A stretch of 64,000 nucleotides of DNA from Planotetraspora thailandica (GCF_016863335.1 NZ_BOOR01000003.1:1-64000); one strand, 5' to 3'. Numbered from the stretch's first letter, positions 34,874 through 43,704 are shown. Made by a program: numbers and translations. Notes: generated from the letters alone by a model not told the origin.

Positions 34874-35356
34874 ATGGCGGAGATGGACGAACTTGATACG
34901 GCGATTCTGCGGGAGCTCCAGCACGACGCACGGCGCACCAACCGCGACGTCGCCGCCGCCGTGGGGGTGTCGCCGACGACCGCCCTCGACCGGACCCGTG
35001 CCCTGCGTCAGCGCGGCGTGATCCGCGGGGCGACCCTCGACGTCGATCTGGCGGAGATCGGCAGGCCCGTCCAGGCGCTGATCGCCGTGCGCATCCGCCC
35101 GCCGTCGCGGCGGGTCATCGAGGCGTTCCGCAACTGGGTGAGCGGGCTGCCCGAGACCATCGGCGTCTTCGTGGTCTCGGGCACGGAGGACTTCCTGGTG
35201 CACGTGGCCGTGGCCGACAACGACAGCCTGTACGCGTTCGTCATCGACAGGCTCACCGAGCGGCCCGAGGTCGCCGATGTGCGCACCAGCATCGTCTACG
35301 AGCACCTGCGCAGCCATGTCGTCGAGCCGGTGAGCCGCAAGCCCGGTGCCCGATAG
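34874..35356 (+). CDS. Lrp/AsnC family transcriptional regulator
   Basis: A 160-residue regulator: N-terminal HTH (LDTAILRELQHDARRTNRDV, then AAAVGVSPTTALDRTRAL) and C-terminal RAM/ligand domain (ALIAVRIRPPSRRVIEAF to VADVRTSIVYEHLR). It probably binds an amino acid or related small molecule. It is divergent from DUF2000, a common pairing in actinomycetes. The ATG is probably leaderless. Confidence 0.87.
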   Translation: MAEMDELDTAILRELQHDARRTNRDVAAAVGVSPTTALDRTRALRQRGVIRGATLDVDLAEIGRPVQALIAVRIRPPSRRVIEAFRNWVSGLPETIGVFVVSGTEDFLVHVAVADNDSLYAFVIDRLTERPEVADVRTSIVYEHLRSHVVEPVSRKPGAR

Positions 35357-35361
35357 GCGAC

Positions 35362-36231
35362 TCAGCTGCCTGCCCGGGAGGCGATGACGTCGTCGGCGTC
35401 GGCCGCGTAGGCGAGCTCACGCTGGGCCTGGAGCGCCGCCAGCCGGTCGCCGAGGGCGGAGGCGATCGACTCGTAGGCTCCGGCGCCCAGAGTGAGCCGC
35501 CTGGGCGCAGGGGAGACGCCGGCCGAGTCGGCGATCGCCTCGGCGATCTTCGCGGGGTCGCCGGCCACCGCCCGGCGCACGAACTCCGGATCGGCGCCTC
35601 CGGTCAGCATGGCGCGGATCTGGCCCACGATGCCCGTGCCGTACGCGTCGATCGGGTCGGCGAGGGCGAGATTGGCGTTGAAGGAGGTCCGCGCGCCGCC
35701 CGGCTCGACGAGGGTGACCTCGATCCCGAACGGCGCGAGCTCGATGGCGATCGACTCGAAGAAGCCCTCGACGCCGAACTTGGTCGCGTTGTAGACGCTC
35801 ATCCCGGGGTCGGCGACCTGCCCGCCCGAGCTGGACAGCTGGATGATCCGCCCGCCGCCCTGCGCGCGCAGGTGCGGCAGGGCCGCCCGGACCAGCTGGA
35901 TCGGGCCGACGAGGTTGACCTCGATCTGGCGGTGCAGCAACTCGTCGGAGAGTTCCTCCGCGGCGCCGAGCACGCCGAACCCGGCGTTGGAGACGACGAC
36001 GTCGACCCGGCCCAACGTCGCGAACGCCTCGCCGACCACGCGGTGGATCGCCGGGGTGTCGGTCATGTCCAGCGTGGCGGCCCACAGGCGGTCGCCGTAC
36101 TGGTCCGCGAGCGCCGACAGGGCCTCGGGACGCCGTGAGGTCGCCGCGACGCGCTCGCCCCGGGCCAGCAGGAGTGTGGTGAGCTCGTATCCGAATCCCG
36201 ACGTCGCGCCGGTGATGAGCCACGTTGCCAT
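35362..36231 (-). CDS. Short-chain dehydrogenase controlled by adjacent TetR
   Basis: A 289-residue classical SDR with WLITGATSGFGYELTTLLL (cofactor loop), VSNAGFGVLG, catalytic Ser in IIQLSSSGGQV and YNATKFGVEGF (YxxxK). The substrate is not predicted. The start ATG at 36231 faces the TetR gene across a gap that holds three operator copies, so induction by the TetR ligand, possibly its substrate, is expected. Confidence 0.87.
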   Translation of the reverse strand: MATWLITGATSGFGYELTTLLLARGERVAATSRRPEALSALADQYGDRLWAATLDMTDTPAIHRVVGEAFATLGRVDVVVSNAGFGVLGAAEELSDELLHRQIEVNLVGPIQLVRAALPHLRAQGGGRIIQLSSSGGQVADPGMSVYNATKFGVEGFFESIAIELAPFGIEVTLVEPGGARTSFNANLALADPIDAYGTGIVGQIRAMLTGGADPEFVRRAVAGDPAKIAEAIADSAGVSPAPRRLTLGAGAYESIASALGDRLAALQAQRELAYAADADDVIASRAGS

Positions 36232-36248
36232 GATGAATGCCCCTCGAT

Positions 36249-36300
36249 CTAGACAGTGCCTAGAATCTAGTCACTGTCTAGAAATGTAGTCAATGGCTAG
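36249..36300. promoter_or_regulatory. Three tandem 15-bp TetR operators
   Basis: Three copies of the palindrome CTAGnCAnTGnCTAG occur in a row: CTAGACAGTGCCTAG (36249-36263), CTAGTCACTGTCTAG (36267-36281) and GTAGTCAATGGCTAG (36286-36300). Centre spacings are 18 and 19 bp. The first two also form an 11-bp perfect inverted repeat with each other. The third lies just upstream of the TetR -10 box. Confidence 0.75.
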
Positions 36301-36308
36301 ACCGCGAG

Positions 36309-36323
36309 TAGGTTGGGGTCATG
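36309..36323 (+). promoter_or_regulatory. -10 box TAGGTT of the tetR gene
   Basis: TAGGTT (36309-36314) is six bases before the ATG at 36321, next to the third operator. This predicts a leaderless, autorepressed transcript. Confidence 0.45.
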
Positions 36324-36926
36324 TCGGAGACGATCACGCGCTACCACCACGGCAATCTGCGGGCGGAGTTGCTCGCATGCGCTGAGCGCAAGCTGGAGTC
36401 GACCGGGGTGCAGGGGTTGTCCCTGCGGGAACTGGCCCGCGAGGTCGGGGTCAGCCACGGAGCGCCCCGGCAGCACTTCCCGGACAAGCAGGCGCTGCTG
36501 GACGCGCTCGCGGTCCTCGGCCTCCAGCGGCTCGGGAGCGAGCTGGATGCGGCGCTCGGCGCGGCGGAGGGCGACTTCGCCGACCGGCTGATCGCCTTCG
36601 CGCGCGCGTACGTCCGCTTCGCGACCACGCACCCCGCGCTGCTCGAGCTGATGTTCGCGCGCAAGGACCGCGCCGACGCCCCCGAGCTCCAGGAGGCGAA
36701 CGCCCGGGCCTTCGCCGCGCCGTCGGCGCTCATCGCCGCGGGACAGGCCGACGGGGAGATCGACGGTGAGGACCCCGACCGCGTCGCGATGGCCCTGCTC
36801 GCCACCATCCAGGGCCTGGCCGCCGTCATCACCGGCGGCAAGATCGGCGATCGTCCCGTCGACTCCGTGGTCACCGGCACGATCGAGACGCTGCTGCGCG
36901 GGCTGCGCCCCCGGCCTGCCGCGTGA
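36321..36926 (+). CDS. TetR/AcrR family transcriptional regulator
   Basis: A 201-residue regulator. The N-terminal HTH is YHHGNLRAELLACAERKLES followed by LSLRELAREVGVSHGAPRQHFPDKQALLDAL. The ligand domain is of the WHG type (AYVRFATTHPALLELMFARK). It should repress itself and the divergent SDR through the three operators between them. Confidence 0.9.
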   Translation: MSETITRYHHGNLRAELLACAERKLESTGVQGLSLRELAREVGVSHGAPRQHFPDKQALLDALAVLGLQRLGSELDAALGAAEGDFADRLIAFARAYVRFATTHPALLELMFARKDRADAPELQEANARAFAAPSALIAAGQADGEIDGEDPDRVAMALLATIQGLAAVITGGKIGDRPVDSVVTGTIETLLRGLRPRPAA

Positions 36927-36995
36927 GCGGTGAAGCCGCAGGTCGCAGCGTCGTGGCTCCCCTCCGAGAGCGTCGGCGTCGCTTACCGTCGTAAG

Positions 36996-37023
36996 GCCGC
37001 ACCGGTCCGCCGGTGTGGCTTTT
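36996..37023 (+). terminator. Terminator after tetR
   Basis: GCCGCACCGG (36996-37005) pairs with CCGGTGTGGC (37010-37019), including one G-T pair, and is followed by TTTT. Confidence 0.65.
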
Positions 37024-37063
37024 CGATGGTGCGAACACCGATGTTGCGATCAAGGAGGGCGCC

Positions 37064-37273
37064 ATGCGTCTGAGCGCACGGAACAAGATCCCCGCCAGGG
37101 TGACCTCGATCACCCACGGGGAGGCCACCGCCAATGTCGAGCTGGACGCGGACGGCACGCGCCTGGTGGCCGCGATCACCACGGAGGCCGCCAGAGAGCT
37201 CGGCCTGGCCGAAGGAGGCCGGGTGGTCGCCATGATCAAGGCGTCCGACGTGATCCTCGCCGTGGAGGACTGA
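37064..37273 (+). CDS. Mop domain molybdate-binding protein (molbindin-like)
   Basis: A 69-residue single Mop/TOBE domain (MRLSARNKIPARVTSITHGE to GGRVVAMIKASDVILAVED). Stand-alone Mop proteins assemble as hexamers that store or buffer molybdate or tungstate. The AGGAGG ribosome site is six bases before the ATG. It begins the molybdenum gene group. Confidence 0.85.
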   Translation: MRLSARNKIPARVTSITHGEATANVELDADGTRLVAAITTEAARELGLAEGGRVVAMIKASDVILAVED

Positions 37274-37280
37274 CGAGTCC

Positions 37281-37308
37281 GCGGGTGGCGCGGTCCCGCG
37301 CCACCCGC
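37281..37308 (+). terminator. Strong hairpin after the Mop gene
   Basis: GCGGGTGGCGCG (37281-37292) pairs perfectly with CGCGCCACCCGC (37297-37308) around a GTCC loop. There is no T run, so it may be a processing or RNA-stability element rather than a terminator. The rest of the gap to 37507 holds no gene; TAGTAT (37492-37497) is a likely -10 box for the next gene. Confidence 0.5.
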
Positions 37309-37507
37309 CACGGCCCGCGTCGCCCCGGCTCCCGCGCTCCGCCCGGCGTGCACGGCCGGTCCGGCCTGGCCGTACGGTCGGACCTGGGCGGCGTCTTCCG
37401 GGCGGAGGACCGGCCCGGCGCCGGGTATCTCAGATGCGATGCTTACAACCTGATAACCCCAGCGTCTGCACCATTTATCGACGACTCTTTCTAGTATTTT
37501 CGAAGGT

Positions 37508-37921
37508 ATGGTGACAGCCGTGACCACGTTCCGGATCAGCGAAGCCGCCGCACTGCTCGGCGTCAGCGCCGACACCGTGCGGCGCTGGGTCGACGCGGGG
37601 CGCCTCCCGGCGCAGCGTGACGATCACGGTCACCGGATGGTCGCCGGCGCCGATCTGGCCTCGTTCGCGCGTGCTCAGATCGAGGCCGGGGACGGCTCGG
37701 GCCTGTCGTCGGCGCGCAACCGCTTCCGCGGCATCGTGACCGAGGTGATCAGGGACGCGGTCATGGCTCAGGTGGAGATCGCCGCGGGCCCGTTCCGGGT
37801 CGTCTCGCTGATGAGCCGCCAGGCGGCCGACGAGCTCGGCCTGGAGGTCGGAGCGGTGGCCATCGCCGTCATCAAGTCCACCAACGTCGTCGTGGAGATC
37901 CCCGACCACGCGCGTCCATGA
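37508..37921 (+). CDS. HTH-TOBE molybdate-responsive regulator
   Basis: A 137-residue protein with a MerR/excisionase-type HTH (FRISEAAALLGVSADTVRRW, then VDAGRLPAQRDDHGHRMV) joined to one Mop/TOBE domain (RNRFRGIVTEVIRDAVMAQV to AIAVIKSTNVVVEIP). This combination replaces ModE in actinomycetes and probably senses molybdate to control the modABC genes that follow directly. Its stop lies 20 bases before the chosen modA start. Confidence 0.82.
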   Translation: MVTAVTTFRISEAAALLGVSADTVRRWVDAGRLPAQRDDHGHRMVAGADLASFARAQIEAGDGSGLSSARNRFRGIVTEVIRDAVMAQVEIAAGPFRVVSLMSRQAADELGLEVGAVAIAVIKSTNVVVEIPDHARP

Positions 37922-37941
37922 CCTCAATGAAGGAGTTCCTG

Positions 37942-38748
37942 GTGCTCAAGCGTCTTACCCGGTGGGCCGTCGCGGCCCCCGTCGCTTTAGCGCTCGTCAC
38001 GGGCCTGTCGGCCTGCGGATCGGGCGATTCGGGTGCCGCGGCGACGGCCGCCCCCTCGTCGTCCGCGCCCGCGGCCCCGACCTCCCTGACGGTGTTCGCC
38101 GCGGCCTCCCTCACCGAGACCTTCACCGAACTCGGCAAGACCTTCGAAGCCGCCAACCCCGGCGTGAAGGTCACCTTCAACTTCGGATCGAGCGCCACGC
38201 TGGCCCAGCAGATCACGCAGGGCGCCCCCGCCGACGTGTTCGCCGCCGCCAGCCCGGCCACCATGAAGACGGTCACCGACGCCTCGCTGGCCGGCGCGCC
38301 CACCACCTTCGTGCGCAACAAGCTCGAGATCGCGGTCCCCGCGGACAACCCCGCCAAGGTGGACGACCTCAAGGACCTGACCGACCCCAAGGTCAAGGTG
38401 GCGCTGTGCGCCGAGCAGGTGCCGTGCGGCGCTGCGGCGACCAAGGCGCTGGACGCCGCCGGCCTGAAGGTCACGCCGGTCACCCTGGAGCAGGACGTCA
38501 AGGCCACCCTGACCAAGGTGGAGCTCGGAGAGGTCGACGCCGCCCTCGTCTACAAGACCGACGTGCTGTCCGCCGGGGGAAAGGTGACCGGCATCGACTT
38601 CCCCGAGGCCGACAAGGCGATCAACGACTACCCGATCGCGGCCCTGAGCAAGGCCCCGGCTCCCGACCTGGCCAAGAAGTTCGTCGACCTGGTGCTCTCG
38701 CAGCAGGGTAAGGACGTGCTGGTCAAGGCGGGCTTCGAAGCGGCCTGA
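37942..38748 (+). CDS. modA: Molybdate ABC transporter substrate-binding lipoprotein
   Basis: A 268-residue periplasmic-binding-type protein with a lipoprotein signal peptide ending in the lipobox LSAC, then TSLTVFAAASLTETFTELGK, KVTFNFGSSATLAQQI and APADVFAAASPATMK, which match ModA. GTG 37942 has AAGGAG six bases upstream. ATGs at 37918 (overlapping the regulator stop) and 37927 are alternatives but lack a ribosome site. It binds molybdate outside the membrane and delivers it to ModB. Confidence 0.92.
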   Translation: MLKRLTRWAVAAPVALALVTGLSACGSGDSGAAATAAPSSSAPAAPTSLTVFAAASLTETFTELGKTFEAANPGVKVTFNFGSSATLAQQITQGAPADVFAAASPATMKTVTDASLAGAPTTFVRNKLEIAVPADNPAKVDDLKDLTDPKVKVALCAEQVPCGAAATKALDAAGLKVTPVTLEQDVKATLTKVELGEVDAALVYKTDVLSAGGKVTGIDFPEADKAINDYPIAALSKAPAPDLAKKFVDLVLSQQGKDVLVKAGFEAA

Positions 38749-38749
38749 C

Positions 38750-39568
38750 GTGACCTCGCCCCTCCGGCGCCGAACACGGAGCCCGCGCGGCGGGAGCGTC
38801 CCCTGGGTGCTCTTCGCGCTCGCGCTGATCGGCATGGCCTTCCTGGTGCTGCCGCTCGCCGGGCTGCTGATCCGGGCTCCGTGGTCCACGCTGCCGCAGC
38901 GGCTTGGACAGCCGCAGGTGCTGGAGGCGCTGCGCCTCTCCCTGGTCACCGCCACCGTCGCCACGGCGGCCTGCCTGGTGCTGGGCGTGCCGTTGGCGTG
39001 GCTGCTCGCCCGCGTCCCGTTCCCCGGCAGGCGGCTGGTCCGCGCGCTCGTCACGATCCCGCTGGTGCTGCCGCCCGTGGTCGGAGGCGTCGCGCTGCTC
39101 CTGGTGCTCGGCAGGCGCGGGCTGGTGGGGCAGTGGCTGGACACGACGTTCGGGTTCTCCCTGCCCTTCACGACCGCGGGCGTCGTGGTCGCTGAGGCGT
39201 TCGTCGCGATGCCCTTCCTCGTCATCAGCGTGGAGGGCGCGTTACGCGCGGCCGACCTGCGCTACGAGGAGGCGGCCGCGACCTTGGGCGCCTCCCGCTG
39301 GACCGTCTTCCGCCGGGTCACCATGCCGCTCATCGCACCGGGCATCGTGGCCGGCGCCGTGTTGTGCTGGGCCCGCGCCCTGGGCGAGTTCGGCGCCACG
39401 ATCACCTTCGCCGGCAACTTCCCCGGCCGCACACAGACCATGCCCCTGGCGGTCTATCTCGCACTGGAGACCGAGCCGGACGCGGCGATCGTGCTCAGCC
39501 TGCTCCTGCTCGTCGTGTCGGTCGCGATCCTGGCCGCCCTGCGCGACCGGTGGGTGACGACAGCATGA
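38750..39568 (+). CDS. modB: Molybdate ABC transporter permease
   Basis: A 272-residue permease with about six helices and the cytoplasmic coupling motif (YEEAAATLGASRWTVFRRVTMP followed by LIAPGIVAGAVLCWARALGEFG). It starts at GTG 38750, one base after the modA stop. Its own stop overlaps the modC ATG. Confidence 0.92.
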   Translation: MTSPLRRRTRSPRGGSVPWVLFALALIGMAFLVLPLAGLLIRAPWSTLPQRLGQPQVLEALRLSLVTATVATAACLVLGVPLAWLLARVPFPGRRLVRALVTIPLVLPPVVGGVALLLVLGRRGLVGQWLDTTFGFSLPFTTAGVVVAEAFVAMPFLVISVEGALRAADLRYEEAAATLGASRWTVFRRVTMPLIAPGIVAGAVLCWARALGEFGATITFAGNFPGRTQTMPLAVYLALETEPDAAIVLSLLLLVVSVAILAALRDRWVTTA

Positions 39569-40605
39569 GCGATCCCCACCTGCGCGCCCGCCTGGTCGTC
39601 GAGCGGCCCCGGTTCCGCCTGGACGTCGAGTTCGCCGCCGAGGCAGGCCAGGTCATCGCGTTGCTCGGCCCGAACGGCGCGGGGAAGACCACGGCTCTTC
39701 GCGCGCTCGCCGGGCTCACCCCCCTGTCGGCCGGGGACATCACCCTGAACGGCCTCGCGCTGCACACCCTGCCGGTCGAACGGCGCCCCATCGGCATGGT
39801 GTTCCAGGACTACCTGCTCTTCCCGCACCTTTCCGCCCTCGACAACGTCGCCTTCGGCCCGCGCTGCCACGGCGCCTCGAAGCAGGAGGCCCGCCGTACG
39901 GCGGCGGCCTGGCTGGAGCGGGTCGGCCTCGCCGAGCAGGCCGCGTCCCGGCCGGGCCGGCTGTCGGGAGGGCAGGCGCAACGCGTCGCGCTCGCCCGCG
40001 CGCTGGCGGCCGAACCGGACCTGCTGCTGCTCGACGAGCCGCTCGCCGCGCTCGACGCCCACACCCGGCTGGAGATCAGATCACGGCTGCGCCGACACCT
40101 CGGCGAGTTCGGCGGCGCGACCGTCCTGGTCACCCACGACCCCCTCGACGCGATGGTGCTGGCCGACCACCTCGTCGTGGTCGAGAACGGCGCCGTCGTG
40201 CAGGAGGGCGGCCCGGCGGAGGTGGCCCGCCGCCCCCGTACGGACTACGTCGCGCGGCTGGTCGGCCTGAACCTCTATCGGGGCGAGGCCGACGAGCACC
40301 ACGTCACGGTCGGCGATGTGGTCTTCAGCGTCACCGAGCGGCTGCGGGGCCCGGTGTTCATCGCCTTCCCGCCGTCGGCCGTCGCGTTGTTCCGGAGCCG
40401 CCCGGACGGCACGCCGCGCAACCTCTGGCAGGCGACGATCGAGGGCATCGAACGCCACGGCGACAACGTGCGCGTGCATCTGGCGGGCCCGCTCGCGGCG
40501 GCCGCCGACATCACCCCCGCGGCCGTCGCCGACCTCGACCTGACCGCGGGGCAGGCGATCTGGGCGGCGGTCAAGGCGACGGAGACCCACGCCTATCCCG
40601 CCTGA
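39565..40605 (+). CDS. modC: Molybdate ABC transporter ATP-binding protein
   Basis: A 346-residue ATPase with Walker A LLGPNGAGKTTALR, Q loop GMVFQDYLLFPHL, signature LSGGQAQRVALARALA, Walker B LLLLDEPLAALD and a C-terminal TOBE domain (about 280-346). The ATGA overlap with modB implies coupled translation. It powers molybdate uptake and its TOBE domain may sense molybdate. Confidence 0.92.
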   Translation: MSDPHLRARLVVERPRFRLDVEFAAEAGQVIALLGPNGAGKTTALRALAGLTPLSAGDITLNGLALHTLPVERRPIGMVFQDYLLFPHLSALDNVAFGPRCHGASKQEARRTAAAWLERVGLAEQAASRPGRLSGGQAQRVALARALAAEPDLLLLDEPLAALDAHTRLEIRSRLRRHLGEFGGATVLVTHDPLDAMVLADHLVVVENGAVVQEGGPAEVARRPRTDYVARLVGLNLYRGEADEHHVTVGDVVFSVTERLRGPVFIAFPPSAVALFRSRPDGTPRNLWQATIEGIERHGDNVRVHLAGPLAAAADITPAAVADLDLTAGQAIWAAVKATETHAYPA

Positions 40606-40733
40606 CCGGTGGCCGCGCGCCCGTGTTCACGCGCGGCACGAGCGGCTCCCGTCCCGCGCCCCACGACGCTGAGGAGTGCGCGACCGCGGTGCGACGGCCG
40701 AGGGCGGGGGCGCGCGGTTTAGGGTGGTCGAAC

Positions 40734-41591
40734 GTGACGACTGAACGATGGGCACTGGGCGGCGATCTGAGCGTCGCGAGGATCGGGTACGGCACGATGA
40801 AGCTGACCGGCTGGCCCAGGGGCGACCGGCCCAGCCGGGAGACCGCCCTGACCGTCCTGCGCCGGGCCGTGGAGCTCGGGGTGAACCACATCGACACCTC
40901 GCACTACTACTCGCGTGACGGTGTGGCGGCCAACGAGCTGATCCGGGAGGCGCTGCACCCCTACCCGGACGACCTGGTGATCGTGACCAAGGTGGGTGCG
41001 CTGGTCGAGGGCTCCGACATCGCCCTGCCTGCGGAGCAGAAGACCGGCCTCACGCCCGCCAACCTGCGCCGCGGCGTCGAGGCGAACCTCCGGTCGCTCG
41101 GCGTGGACCGCCTGGACGTGGTCAACCTGCGCATGGGGGACCTCGGCCCCGGCGCGGCGCCGCTGTCCGGGCCCCTGGAGACCCTGCTCGCGCTGCGCGA
41201 GGAGGGCCTGATCCGCCATCTGGGCATCTCCAACGTGAGCGCCGCCGAATTCGCGGAAGCCCGCAAGATCGCGCCGATCGCCTGCGTTCAGAATCTCTAC
41301 AACCTGGCCCAGCGTGACGACGACCCCCTCGTCGACGCCTGCGCGGAGGCCGGCATCGCGTATGTCCCCTTCTTCCCGGTCGGCGGTTTCCAGCCGCTCG
41401 CGGCCGAGCGCCTGGAGGCCGTCGCCGCCCGCCACGGCGCGACCGCGCCGCAGGTGGCCCTGGCCTGGCTGCTGGCCCGGTCGCCGAACATCCTGCTGAT
41501 CCCCGGCACCAGTTCGCCGGCCCACCTGGAGGAGAACATCGCCGCCGGCGCGCTGAAGCTGAGCGCCGAAGACATCGCCGAGCTCGGGTAG
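40734..41591 (+). CDS. Aldo/keto reductase
   Basis: A 285-residue TIM-barrel oxidoreductase with IGYGTMKLTGWP, the catalytic region VNHIDTSHYYSRD (Asp and Tyr), VIVTKVG (Lys), HLGISNVSAAEF and IPGTSSPAHLEEN (NADPH site). It reduces an unknown aldehyde or ketone. GTG at 40734 is preceded by TAGGGT eight bases upstream. A longer upstream frame lacks support. Confidence 0.87.
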   Translation: MTTERWALGGDLSVARIGYGTMKLTGWPRGDRPSRETALTVLRRAVELGVNHIDTSHYYSRDGVAANELIREALHPYPDDLVIVTKVGALVEGSDIALPAEQKTGLTPANLRRGVEANLRSLGVDRLDVVNLRMGDLGPGAAPLSGPLETLLALREEGLIRHLGISNVSAAEFAEARKIAPIACVQNLYNLAQRDDDPLVDACAEAGIAYVPFFPVGGFQPLAAERLEAVAARHGATAPQVALAWLLARSPNILLIPGTSSPAHLEENIAAGALKLSAEDIAELG

Positions 41592-41614
41592 GCGCGAAGG
41601 CCTCTGCTGCGGGC

Positions 41615-42091
41615 TCAGCTCCAGAGGGGGTCGTCGGCGAAGACGCGGATCTCCACGACCTCGCTGACATGCCGCCCGCCGCAGCGGTCGCCCGGCACCA
41701 CGAGGTGGGGCGCCTGATCGCCGAGGTCGCGCCCGTCCTGGTGGAGACCGAGCACGGCGGGCACATGGCCGAACTCGGGGTCGATCTCGCCCCACGACAA
41801 GACGGCGCGATGGCCGTCCCGTCCGAGCACGGACACGAGGAACCGCAGGCGGTCCTTGCGCTCGTCGGCGTCGAAGGCGGGTTCGGCCGCCCGCAGCACG
41901 TCGAGGAGCAGAGGTCCGGTGAAGGCATGCCGCCGGTGCCCGGACGTGCGGCAGAGGAAGGCCACCTCCACGTTCTAGGCGGGGAGGCTCCGCAGGTCGG
42001 CGACCGCGACCAGACGTGGAGCGCGCAGATCGCCCGCGAGCCGTACGTGCCCGGTCCGTGTGCGGGGGGCCTCTATCGGACGTGGCCGCAT
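41615..42091 (-). pseudogene. Molybdopterin-dependent oxidoreductase-like gene with in-frame TAG
   Basis: From ATG 42091 (AAGGAGG five to six bases upstream) the frame reads VRLAGDLRAPRLVAVADLRS LPA, then TAG at 41977-41975. It continues without shift as NVEVAFLCRTSGHRRHAFTG, LLLDVLRAAEPAFDADERKD, VVPGDRCGGRHVSEVVEIRV to the stop at 41615. The halves join into one 158-residue sulfite-oxidase-fold molybdopterin-binding protein (usual motif: DL..LP...VEV.F.C). One C-to-T change (CAG to TAG) would explain it. A GTG at 41971 could allow reinitiation. It may be a recent pseudogene, a sequencing error or suppressed stop. Confidence 0.65.
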
Positions 42092-42243
42092 TCCGCCTCC
42101 TTGAAGCAGGGGCCCGGGAACGGGCGGGCCGCCCAGAAGAATCTGCCCGCCCGGTCGGTTTCTCACACGCGTAATCCCACATGGGTGCCAAGAATTCCTG
42201 GCATCTGCAATGTTAAACGCGCAGATCCCCTGGTAAACGTCGA

Positions 42244-42279
42244 AGCGGCAGGGTGCCCCGCGCGGGGTACCCTGCCGCT
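42244..42279 (-). terminator. Terminator after rtcB
   Basis: A 16-base stem (42244-42259 with 42264-42279, starting AGCGGCAGGGT, with one G-T pair) and a GCGC loop lie just beyond the rtcB stop. A second smaller hairpin, GACCGCCG-TTCC-CGGCGGTC, overlaps the stop itself. The rest of 42092-42243 shows no gene. Confidence 0.6.
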
Positions 42280-42304
42280 CACGCCTGACCGCCGTTCCCG
42301 GCGG

Positions 42305-43459
42305 TCAGCCCTTGTAGTTGAACACCTGGTGGAGCGTGTGGCGGATCTCCACAAGGTCCCTCTGGTCCTCCATCACCCGGTCGATCGGCTTGTACGCCTC
42401 AGGGTGCTCGTCGACCAGGGCCGCGGCCCGGCCCGCGTTCCACGTACGGCCGCGCATCGCCTGCGTCAGCGAGTCCGCGGTCAGCTCGCGCTTGGCCTTG
42501 CCCCGCGACATCCTGCGCCCCGCGCCGTGGGAGCACGAGTTGTAGGACGCCGGGTTGCCCCGCCCGCGCACGATGTACGACTGGGTCCCCATCGAGCCGG
42601 GGATCACGCCCTCGTCGCCGCTGTCGGCCTTGATGGCGCCCTTGCGGGTGATCCACAGCCGCTTTCCGTGGTGGGTCTCCTCCTGGGTGAAGTTGTGGTG
42701 GCAGTTGATCGTGCGCACCCGCCTCCCCCTGCCCACGACCTGGAACAACGCGTTGCTGAGCACCGTGTCCATGCGCGCCCGCGAGGCCATCGCGTAGCGC
42801 TGCGACCACAGCATGTCCTCGATGTAGGCGGTGAACTCCGGCGTGTTCTGCACCAGGTAGGCCAGGTCGGGGTCCTCCAGCCCGATCCCGTGGTGCTTCA
42901 TCGCCTTCTTGGCGTCGGCGATGTGCCGGGTGGCGAGCTGGTTGCCGATGCCACGCGAACCCGAGTGCAGCACGGTCCACACCCGGGCGCGCTCGTCGAG
43001 GCAGACCTCGACGAAGTGGTTGCCGGAGCCGAGCGTGCCGAACTGGGCCGACACCGTCTTCTCCTGCTTCGGCGTCAGGTCGGTGTGCGGCAGCCCGAGT
43101 TCCCCCAGGGCGCGGTCGACCGATCGGTCCTCGTGGCCCTTGCCCACGCCCGCGGGGATGCGCCGTTCGACGAGCGGCATCAGCGCGTCGAGCGTGGCGG
43201 GCAGGTCGGCGGCCGACAGGTCCGTCTCGGTGGCGATCATGCCGCAGCCGATGTCGACTCCGACGGCGGCCGGGATGATCGCCCCCTCGGTGGGGATCAC
43301 GGAGCCGACCGTGGCGCCGATGCCGATGTGCGCGTCCGGCATGAGGGCGACGTGCCCCGCCACGAACGGCAGGCGTGCGGTTCGCGCGGCCTGCTCGATC
43401 GCACCGTGGTCGATCTCACTGGCCCACGACAAAAGATTGAATGCGACCTCGTCAGGCAT
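42305..43459 (-). CDS. rtcB: RtcB family RNA-splicing ligase
   Basis: A 384-residue RtcB ligase that joins 2',3'-cyclic phosphate or 3'-phosphate and 5'-OH RNA ends with GTP and Mn2+. Motifs include MPDAHIGIGATVGSVIPTEG, GVDIGCGM (metal Cys), GTLGSGNHFVEV, HSGSRGIGN, INCHHNFTQEE and the guanylylated His in SCSHGAGRRMSRG. ATG 43459 has GAGGAG six bases upstream. No archease or RtcA gene is adjacent. It may repair tRNA or rRNA cut by toxins. Confidence 0.92.
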   Translation of the reverse strand: MPDEVAFNLLSWASEIDHGAIEQAARTARLPFVAGHVALMPDAHIGIGATVGSVIPTEGAIIPAAVGVDIGCGMIATETDLSAADLPATLDALMPLVERRIPAGVGKGHEDRSVDRALGELGLPHTDLTPKQEKTVSAQFGTLGSGNHFVEVCLDERARVWTVLHSGSRGIGNQLATRHIADAKKAMKHHGIGLEDPDLAYLVQNTPEFTAYIEDMLWSQRYAMASRARMDTVLSNALFQVVGRGRRVRTINCHHNFTQEETHHGKRLWITRKGAIKADSGDEGVIPGSMGTQSYIVRGRGNPASYNSCSHGAGRRMSRGKAKRELTADSLTQAMRGRTWNAGRAAALVDEHPEAYKPIDRVMEDQRDLVEIRHTLHQVFNYKG

Positions 43460-43668
43460 GGTGATCTCCTCTGCTTCGCGGTCCAGTTTGCACATTTCGC
43501 CGCGAAGATCCCATCGGTTTTCCGGGCGGCCGGAGGGCGTCTCGCCACGAGCCGGGCGCGGGCGAGCCTGCCGTACCGGGATAGGCTGAAGGCGCGTGGT
43601 GACCCGTGGTGGCGTTTCGGAACAAAGCGTGATCGGGGCGGGTTATCGCCATGCAGACCCGAGACATT

Positions 43669-43704
43669 TAGGCTTGGATCTTCTCTCTCCATGGAGGTCC
43701 CCTC
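43669..43704 (+). promoter_or_regulatory. Promoter -10 and ribosome site of moaA
   Basis: TAGGCT at 43669-43674 is followed by a leader of about 25 bases with GGAGG seven bases before the GTG start. The preceding gap (43460-43668) contains no gene and no Moco-riboswitch structure I can recognise. Confidence 0.4.

Noticed and set aside
43500-43704. Moco riboswitch upstream of moaA
   Set aside because: No multi-stem structure resembling that family was seen. The leader after the TAGGCT box is only about 25 bases.
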